A stretch of DNA of 64,000 nucleotides from Exiguobacterium aestuarii (GTDB taxonomy: Bacteria; Bacillota; Bacilli; Exiguobacteriales; Exiguobacteriaceae). Shown in pieces: positions 23,200 through 30,911 of this stretch; the first letter of the stretch is position 1; every line of letters starts with the position of its first letter. The notes under the pieces were generated by a model. That model did no database searches, had not been told where the DNA came from, and saw only the letters and a program-made list of their open reading frames with translations. Location of the stretch: assembly GCF_020171655.1 (NCBI RefSeq), contig NZ_JAIVAC010000001.1, forward strand, positions 1,426,001-1,490,000, read 5' to 3'. The translations under genes were made by a program, and so were the position numbers.

Positions 23200-24114
23200 A
23201 TGCAGCGTACACCCATGCCTTCCCCGACACCGGAGGAAGTGCAGCGCTTAAGGCGCGAACATAATCCGATCAAGGCGTCCGAACTGTTTGCGAAAGTCGT
23301 CCTCTTGCTACTCGGTTCCCTCGTCTTCGCGGTCGGTCTGGAGGCGTTCCTCGTTCCGAACCAGATCATCGACGGTGGGATCGTCGGGGTCTCGATCATC
23401 GTGTCGTATTTGACGGAGACGAAACTCGCCATCTGGCTCGTCCTCTTCAACTTGCCGTTCATCTATTTCGGGTATCGGCAAATCGGGAAGACGTTCGCCG
23501 TCGTCACGTTGACGGCGATCCTCCTCATGTCGGCGTTCACGATCGTCCTGCATGACATCAAGCCGTTCACGGACGATTTGCTGTTGTCGACCGTTTTCGG
23601 GGGCTTCTTGCTCGGGGCCGGGATCGGACTCGTCATCCGCGCCGGTGGGTCGCTCGACGGGACCGAGATTCTCGCCGTCGCCTTCACGAACCGATTACCG
23701 TTCTCAGTCGGAGAGATCGTCATGTTCTTTAACATCTTCATCCTCGGGACGGCCGGTTTCGTCTTCAGCTGGGACCGGGCGATGTACTCGCTCCTCACGT
23801 ACTTTATCGCGTTCAAGACGATCGATGTCGTCTTGGAGGGGATCGATCAGTCGAAGGCGGCGTGGATCATCACGAACGCTCCGGAAGAAATCGGTCAGGC
23901 GATCATGGACCGGCTCGGTCGGGGTGTGACGTATCTCCACGGAGAAGGGGCCTACACGGGAGACGGGAAGAAGGTCGTCTTCACGGTCATCAGTCGACTC
24001 GAGGAGACGAAACTAAAGGACATCCTCGACGACTATGACGAGAAGGCGTTCCTCGCCATCGGCAACATTCACGACGTCCGGGGCGGACAGTTTAAGAAGA
24101 AAAACATTCACTAA
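23200..24114 (+). CDS. YitT family membrane protein (paralogue)
   Basis: A 304-residue YitT protein with a longer charged N-terminus (MQRTPMPSPTPEEVQRLRRE). Membrane part: IPNQ-type motif in LVPNQIIDGGIVGVSIIVSYL and IRAGGSLDGTEILAVAFTNR. C-terminal DUF2179: YLHGEGAYTGDGKKVVFTVIS...DVRGGQFKKKNIH. The two YitT proteins share the whole domain plan and are transcribed away from each other across 179 bases, so a shared control region and an old duplication are likely. AAAGGGGG lies upstream of the ATG. Confidence 0.92.
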   Translation: MQRTPMPSPTPEEVQRLRREHNPIKASELFAKVVLLLLGSLVFAVGLEAFLVPNQIIDGGIVGVSIIVSYLTETKLAIWLVLFNLPFIYFGYRQIGKTFAVVTLTAILLMSAFTIVLHDIKPFTDDLLLSTVFGGFLLGAGIGLVIRAGGSLDGTEILAVAFTNRLPFSVGEIVMFFNIFILGTAGFVFSWDRAMYSLLTYFIAFKTIDVVLEGIDQSKAAWIITNAPEEIGQAIMDRLGRGVTYLHGEGAYTGDGKKVVFTVISRLEETKLKDILDDYDEKAFLAIGNIHDVRGGQFKKKNIH

Positions 24115-24120
24115 ACGTGA

Positions 24121-24172
24121 AATCCCCTATAACCGCTGGACACCATTCGCCAACGGTTATAGGGGATTTTTT
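24121..24172 (+). terminator. Strong terminator of the second yitT-like gene
   Basis: Perfect 15-bp stem AATCCCCTATAACCG / CGGTTATAGGGGATT, followed by six T. Confidence 0.95.
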
Positions 24173-25226
24173 AGGCGAAGCGGACCTGGTCCCGTCCATT
24201 CCGTTTCGCCTCATATAAAGCCTCGTCCGCTCGTTCGAACACGACCATGCTCGGTTCGTGCCCGGCGACCGCGGCACCGATCGAGACGGTCATCGGGATG
24301 ACCTCGCCCTGACATTCGAACGTCGTGTGGCGCACCGTCTCAACTAATGATTCAGCCACTTCTTTCGCCTGTTCACACCCTTCGATCACGAGCAAGAACT
24401 CCTCCCCGCCGTAACGACCGACGAACCCGCCTGGCGGACAGTGCCGTTCGAGCGTCTGACCGATATGTCGGAGCGCGGCGTCTCCTGCCAGATGACCATA
24501 TGTATCGTTCAACTGCTTGAAGTGATCGACATCGATGACGAGTAACGTCCATGGCTTCCCGGACATCTCCAAGTCGTTCATCTGTTCGAGCGTCCGGTAA
24601 CGGTTCGGGAGTCCCGTCAATTCATCGACGGTCGCCCGATGTGTATGCAGGAGGAACATCCATAGATGCGTCTCGAGCTTCTGCGCCCCCCAATAACAGA
24701 GCCACGCCCCGAGCGACAGCATGAGGAAGTACGGGATGAAGACGTTCACGAACACCATCGTATCCACACTGCCGGTCACGCGAATCAAGACGAGAAGCGC
24801 ACCGAATCCGACATAGACGGCATATCCTCGTGAGCGATGCATCGGGACACGCGAGAGGAGAAGCGAAAAGATGTAAAAGACGACGAACATGAGAATCGAA
24901 TCGACGAACGGGGCACTCATCCCATGCAGCGTCATGCGTCCGATAAAGATGAGCGCGAGGGTGACGACGGCACCGAACGGTCCGGCGTACGTCGCCGACA
25001 AGGCGATCGGGATGAGACGGAGATCGATTCTCGCATCGCCAAGCTCGATGGCGTTTAAGGTCAACAAAATCGCCGTCAACCCGTTCGATACCCCGAACCA
25101 AAAACGGACGAACAGCGGGGAGGACGGTTGAATCGGCAAGACCGTCCGCATCACATAGAACGTTAACGACATGAGTAAAAAGATGATACTGATATTAATA
25201 AAAAACTGGTTGATGACCGTTCCCAT
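24171..25226 (-). CDS. Membrane diguanylate cyclase (5TM-LYT + GGDEF)
   Basis: A 351-residue protein. The N-terminal 180 residues hold about six membrane helices of the LytS/YhcK 5TM receptor type (NAIELGDARIDLRLIPIALSATYAGP is typical). A GGDEF domain follows (LTGLPNRY at about residue 185; active loop GRYGGEEF). GGEEF is an accepted active form, so it probably makes cyclic di-GMP from two GTP and so opposes motility. An RxxD product-inhibition site is not obvious. AAGGAGG lies seven bases before the ATG at 25226. It lies downstream of csrA beyond a terminator. Confidence 0.9.
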   Translation of the reverse strand: MGTVINQFFINISIIFLLMSLTFYVMRTVLPIQPSSPLFVRFWFGVSNGLTAILLTLNAIELGDARIDLRLIPIALSATYAGPFGAVVTLALIFIGRMTLHGMSAPFVDSILMFVVFYIFSLLLSRVPMHRSRGYAVYVGFGALLVLIRVTGSVDTMVFVNVFIPYFLMLSLGAWLCYWGAQKLETHLWMFLLHTHRATVDELTGLPNRYRTLEQMNDLEMSGKPWTLLVIDVDHFKQLNDTYGHLAGDAALRHIGQTLERHCPPGGFVGRYGGEEFLLVIEGCEQAKEVAESLVETVRHTTFECQGEVIPMTVSIGAAVAGHEPSMVVFERADEALYEAKRNGRDQVRFA

Positions 25227-25302
25227 CGATTCGCCTCCTTCCCTTTCCGTTTCCATCCTATCCCAACTAGGTGAAAAATGTCACCCTTACATTCTAGATT
25301 TA

Positions 25303-25333
25303 CAAAAAAAGTCGAAAGCTCACGCTTCCGACT
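25303..25333 (-). terminator. Terminator of the comFA-to-csrA block
   Basis: Minus-strand stem AGTCGGAAGC / GCTTTCGACT (one mismatch) followed by seven T; it overlaps the last codons of csrA. Confidence 0.85.
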
Positions 25334-25547
25334 GCTTTTTGATCATCTGCTTCATCAAGTTGGCACTGTTCCGTGCCGACTCGTTCTCTTCTTGCATCTG
25401 AATGTACACTTCATGTCGATGGATATCGATATGGCGCGGGGCATCGATTCCGAGTTTCACCTGGTCGCCCTCGATGGCGAGCACCGTGAGCGTCACGTCG
25501 TCCCCGATATGGATCGCCTCGCCTTGTTTTCGTTTCAATACGAGCAT
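25320..25547 (-). CDS. csrA: Carbon storage/translational regulator CsrA
   Basis: A 75-residue RNA-binding protein: [37 protein letters not shown], with the conserved C-terminal Arg/Glu pair that contacts GGA motifs. In Bacillales CsrA binds the hag leader and represses flagellin translation, and is held inactive by FliW. The start overlaps the fliW stop (TGATG) with GGAGG seven bases upstream, so the two are translationally coupled. Last gene of the late flagellar block. Confidence 0.97.
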   Translation of the reverse strand: MLVLKRKQGEAIHIGDDVTLTVLAIEGDQVKLGIDAPRHIDIHRHEVYIQMQEENESARNSANLMKQMIKKQSEA

Positions 25548-25984
25548 CAGCGCACCTCCGCCTTCGTGCCGCCGAGTGGATAACGGGCCGGGTAGGCATC
25601 ATCTAAGATGACTTGCTTCCCGCGACGTTCCTTTGTCTCGATGACGATCGGTGCCTTCAAGTTGAGCGTCGATGCATCGAACGGCTCACGGAGCGTGACA
25701 ATTGAGTAAACCGAGACGTGTTCCGCCTCCTCGATTCCGAGTTGATCCTTCGCCCCGTCCGACAGTTCGAACGAATAGTCCGACTTGTGCCAGAACGGAT
25801 TCGTCACGACGAACGCGCATGCCTTCTCTTCAATCGACTGGAGCGACCAGAACGGCAGCTCTTCCCCGTACGGAATCAAGACGAACGTCTTCGAATCCGG
25901 GAATCCTGGAATCTCACTGACGAACGTAATCGTCTCCGCTTCATTTATTTCAATCTTGCCAAAGTAGTCTGTTTCAATGAACAT
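25547..25984 (-). CDS. fliW: Flagellar assembly factor FliW
   Basis: A 145-residue Fli[48 protein letters not shown], and a C-terminal [21 protein letters not shown] typical of the family. FliW sequesters CsrA allosterically and is itself displaced by cytoplasmic flagellin, giving homeostatic control of Hag. It follows the DUF6470 gene by 15 bases. Confidence 0.96.
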   Translation of the reverse strand: MFIETDYFGKIEINEAETITFVSEIPGFPDSKTFVLIPYGEELPFWSLQSIEEKACAFVVTNPFWHKSDYSFELSDGAKDQLGIEEAEHVSVYSIVTLREPFDASTLNLKAPIVIETKERRGKQVILDDAYPARYPLGGTKAEVR

Positions 25985-25999
25985 GGATTGTCCTCACTT

Positions 26000-26575
26000 T
26001 CAACGCGTTTCATCATACATCCCACCGACCGGCCACATCTCGAGCGATGCCTGTTGACGGAGAGAAATATCCGTCGTCCATGGCGTGAACGAGATGTCCG
26101 CCGGTGTGAGCGATACATCAATCTGTGGCGGTGTGATATTCCATTCGATTTTCACATCCGCCGGCGTATACGTCAACTTGACACGGTCAATCGATTTCGG
26201 CATATAGCCCATCTCGACGATCGGATACGGGTCGTTCACTTTCTCTGCCGCCATCGAGGCAATCGGGTTGCCGTTCTCGATGCGCATCATGCGGTCCCCT
26301 TCACGGGCGATGTTCATCATCGCCTCGCGGGCCCCTTGTTCCCCCATCTGTCCGAACGATTGACCGAGTTCGAGCGCCCCTTTCAGGTTGCTCTCACTCC
26401 GTGCCACCGAAGAGTCGATCTCAAGTTTCCCTTGAGTCGTCTGTTGCGTCATCTCGGCTTTCCCTTGCTGCATCGACATGTCCGCCCGACCTTGACGCAT
26501 CTCGAGCACTGGTCGGTTTGAGGTCATCTGGATGGCAGCAAACGTTTGCCGCATCTCAAGTCTCGCGAGATTCAT
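26000..26575 (-). CDS. DUF6470 (YviE-like) flagellar-locus protein
   Basis: A 191-residue protein rich in Q and M, with a repeating MRQ/MSMQQGKAEM region in the first third, a helical middle, and C-terminal repeats around TYTPADVKIEWNITPPQIDVSLTPADISFTPW. It matches the YviE/DUF6470 protein that occupies the same position between flgL and fliW in B. subtilis; the function is unknown. The gene begins six bases after flgL with no strong ribosome site, so coupling to flgL translation is likely. Confidence 0.85.
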   Translation of the reverse strand: MNLARLEMRQTFAAIQMTSNRPVLEMRQGRADMSMQQGKAEMTQQTTQGKLEIDSSVARSESNLKGALELGQSFGQMGEQGAREAMMNIAREGDRMMRIENGNPIASMAAEKVNDPYPIVEMGYMPKSIDRVKLTYTPADVKIEWNITPPQIDVSLTPADISFTPWTTDISLRQQASLEMWPVGGMYDETR

Positions 26576-26581
26576 GACCGA

Positions 26582-27517
26582 TTACCGGAGGAAATCAAGG
26601 AGCGTCGGTTGGATGATCCGAGCCCCGGCCGAGAGTGCGGCGCGGTGTACCGTCTCATGCGATTTCAACTCCATGATGACTTTCTCGACGTCGATGTCTT
26701 CGTTGTCGGACATGATCGTCTTCGCGATGATCTCGTGGTCTTGTAGACGATTGTCGACGAGCTCCAAACGGTTCGCCCGGGCACCGAGCTCAGACCGCTC
26801 CGTGATCAAGTTCTGCCCAATCGTATCGAGCGTCTCGAGTTGTCCCGATAAGTCGGCTCCTCCCGTAGTCTCATCGGCGAGCAGACCGCTCAGTTGCTTC
26901 AATCCTTCAAAAAGCTCTCGTCCGAAGACGGTCTCCGGCTGCATGTTCACTTGCATCGTGATGCCTTTTGATACTTCGAACTCGATTTTTCCGGTCGCCG
27001 TCGGAGGACCGTCCGTTCCATAAATCGACTCGAGCGTCGCCCCTGGCGCTTCATTCAAATAGTCTTTCAGCGCCTGCATGTCAATGAGCGGTTGATCCGT
27101 TTTCGTCCCGTTATAAATATACTTCTCGCCCGCCTTCGAGTTGGCGAGTGAGCCGATATGTTCAATCAACTGGTCGACCTCACTCTTGATGATCGCGCGC
27201 TGTGACGACTCGTACGTGTCGTTCGCGGCTTGCGTCGTCAATTCCCGAATCCGTTTGACGGCTTCCGTGACCTCGTTCAAGGTCGAGTCCGTCATGTCCA
27301 TCCAGCTCGTCGCCTCGCTGACGTTGCGACGGAACTGGTCGACTTCCCGTACCTCGGTCCGGTATCGGATCCCTTGCATCGCGACGACCGGGTCCTCCGA
27401 TGCCTTTTGAATCCGCTTCCCGCTGATCAGTTGTTCCTGGACGCGGGCGAGCGTGTTATAGCTACTCGATAAGTGTTTCAAGTTCGTCTGTGTGAGCATC
27501 GTCTGTGTGACACGCAT
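26582..27517 (-). CDS. flgL: Hook-filament junction protein FlgL
   Basis: A 311-residue HAP3 protein with flagellin-like ends (MRVTQTMLTQTNLKHLSSSYNTL, ISGKRIQKASEDPVVAM; C-terminal DNEDIDVEKVIMELKSHETVHRAALSAG). It forms the junction between the FlgK ring and the filament. It follows flgK by six bases with GGGAGG upstream. Confidence 0.95.
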   Translation of the reverse strand: MRVTQTMLTQTNLKHLSSSYNTLARVQEQLISGKRIQKASEDPVVAMQGIRYRTEVREVDQFRRNVSEATSWMDMTDSTLNEVTEAVKRIRELTTQAANDTYESSQRAIIKSEVDQLIEHIGSLANSKAGEKYIYNGTKTDQPLIDMQALKDYLNEAPGATLESIYGTDGPPTATGKIEFEVSKGITMQVNMQPETVFGRELFEGLKQLSGLLADETTGGADLSGQLETLDTIGQNLITERSELGARANRLELVDNRLQDHEIIAKTIMSDNEDIDVEKVIMELKSHETVHRAALSAGARIIQPTLLDFLR

Positions 27518-27523
27518 CAGTCA

Positions 27524-29077
27524 TTACCTCCCAACGACACCCATGCCGTTAATGATTTTGTCGAGCATCTCGTCGACGGCCGTGATGTTCCGTGCCGCCG
27601 CATTGTATGCATGTTGATATTGGATCATCATCGTCATCTCTTCATCGAGCGACACCGCGCTCACCGACTGACGGCGCTGGTCCGAGCTACTCAAAAGGGC
27701 GAACGTGCTCTTCGCGAGGTTCGCGTTCTGGCTCGCCTCGACCGCCATGTTCCCGATGACGTTCTGATAGTACTTCCCGATCGATGTCGTCGTCGTGGCC
27801 GACCCGGCAAAGCTGAGTGCTTTCTCTTTCAGACGTGCGAGTTCGAGTGCCCCGCTCCCGTCCCCGATATTGCCGTCTTTTGAAGCGGCGATCAAGTCGA
27901 GGTTACTCATGAACGTCTCGTTCACTTCGATGTTCGACGCTTTGATGTCGGTGTTCGTGTTCGTCCCTGCGTTCACGAAGAAATCGTTTCGTCCGTCCGT
28001 CCCTGATGCATCTTTGTTCGTCATGTGTGCATTGTTAAATGCCGTCGCGAACACGCTCGCCATCTCGTCTAAGTCTTTGAGCATCTTCGTATACGCCCCA
28101 TCCGCCGCTTCAGGACCCGATTGGCTTCCGTACATTTCAACGAGCGCTCGTAATTTGCCGTTCGGCATGTCTTGAAGTCTCATCGCCTCAGCTGTCTCAG
28201 CATCTGCCGCGCGATACGTCGACTCGGTCATTTCCCCGACACCACCCGTGATGCCATCGACCAATTTCACTTTGACCGGTTCTGGCAACACGTCCGGGTT
28301 TGCAGGGTCGATGACACCTGGCACAGTGATTTGGATGTCGATTCGTCCTTCTGCGACACGTTGCGAGTTCCCACGCGTCTCCCCGTTCAAGTAATCGACG
28401 GGCACACGCTCGAACTCGATATATTGCGAGAGCTCGTCCATGTAACGGTCGCGCTCGTCATACAGTTCGTTCGGTAGGACACCAAGTGGTTCCGCGTCCC
28501 CGATTTGACGGTTCACGTTATTGATCTTCGTCAAGAGGTCGTTAATCTTTTTCGATACGACGCCCGCTTCCGCTTTCAAATCGTCTTGTACTTTTGTCAG
28601 CGATGAAGACATGTAGTTGAACGTCTCGGCGAGCGTCATCGCCCGCTGGCGGACGACGCTTCGTGCGCCCGTATCGTCCGGGTTGACCGACAAGTCCTGA
28701 AGTGACGCCCAGAACAAGTCGAGCGACTTGGCAAGGCCGTTCTCAGACGGTTCGTTGATGATATCCTCCATCCGCCCGAACGCCGCTTCTTTCGTCGCAT
28801 AGAACGCGTTCTTCACCGACTCGTCACGATACTGTTGGTCGATCATGAGATCGCGAATCCGGGCGAGCGTCTCCCCGCGTACCCCGGTCCCGAATTGTCC
28901 GGCTTTCGTTCCGCCGAAGTTGACCGAGAGCTGTTCCGTCATCCCGAGGGTGAGGCGTTGGCGTGAATAGCCAGGGTTTGAGGCGTTCGCCACGTTGTTC
29001 CCCGTCGCCTGTAACGCCCATTGGTGTGTCGTCAGGCTGCGGCGCGCCGTCTCTAGTCCCATAAATGTTGAACCCAT
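27524..29077 (-). CDS. flgK: Hook-associated protein FlgK
   Basis: A 517-residue HAP1 protein. The N-terminus has the rod/hook family motif TGNNVANASNPGYSRQR and the C-terminus the matching VSLDEEMTMMIQYQHAYNAAARNITAVDEMLDKIINGMG. It forms the first hook-filament junction layer. AAGGAGG precedes the ATG; flgN lies just upstream, and FlgN is the expected FlgK/FlgL export chaperone. Confidence 0.96.
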   Translation of the reverse strand: MGSTFMGLETARRSLTTHQWALQATGNNVANASNPGYSRQRLTLGMTEQLSVNFGGTKAGQFGTGVRGETLARIRDLMIDQQYRDESVKNAFYATKEAAFGRMEDIINEPSENGLAKSLDLFWASLQDLSVNPDDTGARSVVRQRAMTLAETFNYMSSSLTKVQDDLKAEAGVVSKKINDLLTKINNVNRQIGDAEPLGVLPNELYDERDRYMDELSQYIEFERVPVDYLNGETRGNSQRVAEGRIDIQITVPGVIDPANPDVLPEPVKVKLVDGITGGVGEMTESTYRAADAETAEAMRLQDMPNGKLRALVEMYGSQSGPEAADGAYTKMLKDLDEMASVFATAFNNAHMTNKDASGTDGRNDFFVNAGTNTNTDIKASNIEVNETFMSNLDLIAASKDGNIGDGSGALELARLKEKALSFAGSATTTTSIGKYYQNVIGNMAVEASQNANLAKSTFALLSSSDQRRQSVSAVSLDEEMTMMIQYQHAYNAAARNITAVDEMLDKIINGMGVVGR

Positions 29078-29091
29078 TCTGTACTTCCTCC

Positions 29092-29448
29092 TTAAACGTC
29101 ACGGCTGAACGAGCGCGTTTCAAACGCCTGTTGTCCGTATGTGAAATCATCTGCTTCTGGCAAGAGCATGTCCAAGTGCCAGGTAATATAACGAAGGGAC
29201 TGTTCGAGAAGCGATGCGTTCAATTCATTCTGACGCTTCAACTCGAACAAGACCGGTCTCAGTTCCTCTATCTCTTCATCGTCCAATTCATACGTCCCTT
29301 GAAGTCGTTCCGCTTCTTTTTGTGAGATTTGTCGGACGAGTTTCGCCTCTTCTTTGACGAGCGCGCTAAAAGCAGCCATGTCATTTTGGACGAGCAGCTG
29401 TTCTTTCGTGTAGGCCAATTCGAGTAAACGTTTATGTAATGTGAGCAT
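29092..29448 (-). CDS. flgN: FlgN-type export chaperone
   Basis: A 118-residue helical protein: LLELAYTKEQLLVQNDMAAFSALVKEEAKLVRQISQKEAERL, fitting FlgN, the cytoplasmic chaperone for FlgK and FlgL. Located between flgM and flgK as in B. subtilis. An intrinsic terminator-like hairpin lies directly in front of it, with only a ribosome site (AAAGGAGAG) in between. Confidence 0.9.
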   Translation of the reverse strand: MLTLHKRLLELAYTKEQLLVQNDMAAFSALVKEEAKLVRQISQKEAERLQGTYELDDEEIEELRPVLFELKRQNELNASLLEQSLRYITWHLDMLLPEADDFTYGQQAFETRSFSRDV

Positions 29449-29463
29449 GAGTCTCTCCTTTTT

Positions 29464-29511
29464 TCAAAAAAAGAGCCGACTAAAGAAAGGGGTGCCCCTT
29501 ATTTAGTCAGC
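29464..29511 (-). terminator. Terminator-like hairpin between flgM and flgN
   Basis: Minus strand GCTGACTAAA pairs with TTTAGTCGGC around an inner AGGGGcaCCCCT hairpin, followed by TCTTTTTTT. It looks fully functional, although the downstream genes appear to need transcription from upstream. Confidence 0.8.
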
Positions 29512-29562
29512 TTCCGTGCCGTGTTATTCAGTGCGAAGGCCTCAAACGGACCTCGCTTCCAT

Positions 29563-29814
29563 TCATCCTTGTAGAAAGCGTTTGGCGATTTCACGCGCGT
29601 CCCGTGAATACGTGCCCGCATCAATCTCTGCTTTCAAAGCGTCGATTTTTGCGAGACGGTCCGGATGTTTCACCGGTTCTTCAAACCGGGCGCGGGCTTC
29701 CGCCGAGATTGACAATTGGTCCGTTTGGCGTGATGGCGCGGGCTTCGGCTCGACTTGCGTTTTCTTTTCATAAGTGTTCGGTAAATGTACCCACTTGGCT
29801 GAATCGATGCGCAT
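29563..29814 (-). CDS. flgM: Anti-sigma-D factor FlgM
   Basis: An 83-residue FlgM: a disordered, P/K/Q-rich N-terminus, TDQLSISAEARARFE, then RLAKIDALKAEIDAGTYSRDAREIAKRFL, the sigma-binding helices. It holds the flagellar sigma factor inactive until the hook-basal body is complete. It follows the yvyF-like gene and is under a near-consensus sigma-D promoter (30245-30271), giving negative feedback. Confidence 0.95.
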   Translation of the reverse strand: MRIDSAKWVHLPNTYEKKTQVEPKPAPSRQTDQLSISAEARARFEEPVKHPDRLAKIDALKAEIDAGTYSRDAREIAKRFLQG

Positions 29815-29837
29815 GCGTCTTCCCCCTCTTCATGATG

Positions 29838-30224
29838 TTAATCCAAACGATAAGCGCGAGCACTTGACGACTTCGTCAAGCTCTCTTGTAGACTAGACAG
29901 TTCCTTCTGCATATCTCTCTGGCAGTTCGAACAGACTTTCCCTTCGTTCGTCGGTTGACCACAACGTACGCAGCCGACGAGGAGTTCCGGGTTGTCCTTG
30001 ATGATCAGGCGTCCTTCATGGATATATCGCGTGATATCAAGTTCCGACACACCCGTCGCTTCGACGAGGGCGCCGATGTTCGTTGATTTGTTTTCTGGTT
30101 CACGAATGAAGTCACGGACTTTCAAGAAGTTTTGGAAGTCGACTTCACTACATGATGGGCAATAAGGCGAGCGACCTTGTTTCATAAACAAGCGTCCGCA
30201 CATTTGGCAAGATGCTGCATCCAT
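29838..30224 (-). CDS. YvyF-like flagellar-operon zinc-ribbon protein (TIGR03826 type)
   Basis: A 128-residue protein with an N-terminal CxxC pair (CQMCG...CPSC), a central helix-turn-helix like region (IGALVEATGVSELDITRYIHEGRL) and a C-terminal CVRCGQ...CSNCQ ribbon. It matches the protein found between comF and flgM in Bacilli; role unknown, with likely nucleic-acid or protein binding. The ATG at 30224 is eight bases after AGAGG; GTG 30233 overlaps that site. Confidence 0.88.
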   Translation of the reverse strand: MDAASCQMCGRLFMKQGRSPYCPSCSEVDFQNFLKVRDFIREPENKSTNIGALVEATGVSELDITRYIHEGRLIIKDNPELLVGCVRCGQPTNEGKVCSNCQRDMQKELSSLQESLTKSSSARAYRLD

Positions 30225-30242
30225 TGGTTTCACCTCTGCCTT

Positions 30243-30911
30243 TTATATCGGACGCGTTTTTGATTTGTTTAGCGCCCGAAATAAGCAAATCGCAGAAACT
30301 TCTGTCGCACCTGCCTGCCGTAACGAAAATACCGCCTGATGGAGCGTCGTCCCTGTCGTATAAACGTCGTCTACAAGAATGATTTTCCCACATTTCACTG
30401 AAGTTGGTACAGTGAAAGGATTCGTTCGGTGTCGTCTTTCTTCTTTCCCGAGTTCGCGTTGACTCGAAACCTCGGTTTTCTCGATCAGTTGCCGGGTCGG
30501 ACCAATCTTTCGTGCGAGCACATCCGCTTGGTTGAAGCGACGCAATTGGAGTCGTTCGTCACTGAGCGGGACGGGAACATATGTCGCACCAGGTTCTCGC
30601 AGTGCCCGAAGTTTTGGTGCGATCGATGCGGCGATGACGACGTCGCCACTGAATTTGAAGCGATGTAGCCACTCGATTCCCGCCTCGTCATAGGCGTACA
30701 GGCAACGGACGGTCAAATCAGAGCCGAGCGCGAGCCAGCGGATGCAATCTGAGCACGTCTCCCCCGTCTCGTTCGGTTGACCACAGCGCGGACAGCCTTT
30801 CCCGAGCGGCGTCAGTCGGTCCTCACATGACGGGCACACCCAGTCGCGTCGCCATAACGTGGCCGGTGTCCACGGGACGGTCATCGGTTGGTGACAGAGA
30901 AGACATTTCAT
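30243..30911 (-). CDS. comFC: Competence protein ComFC (phosphoribosyltransferase fold)
   Basis: A 222-residue protein: two N-terminal CxxC pairs (CLLC/CPSC; CPRCG/CSDC) form a zinc ribbon; the rest is a type I phosphoribosyltransferase fold with the PRPP loop KIILVDDVYTTGTTLHQA. It works with ComFA during uptake of transforming single-stranded DNA on the cytoplasmic side. Its start overlaps the comFA stop (ATGA). Confidence 0.95.
   Translation of the reverse strand: MKCLLCHQPMTVPWTPATLWRRDWVCPSCEDRLTPLGKGCPRCGQPNETGETCSDCIRWLALGSDLTVRCLYAYDEAGIEWLHRFKFSGDVVIAASIAPKLRALREPGATYVPVPLSDERLQLRRFNQADVLARKIGPTRQLIEKTEVSSQRELGKEERRHRTNPFTVPTSVKCGKIILVDDVYTTGTTLHQAVFSLRQAGATEVSAICLFRALNKSKTRPI
30245..30271 (-). 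promoter_or_regulatory. Sigma-D promoter of yvyF-flgM
   Basis: Minus strand TAAA (30268-30271), 15-base spacer, TCCGATAT (30245-30252), one mismatch from consensus. The -10 element is made from the last codons and stop of comFC. Confidence 0.85.
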
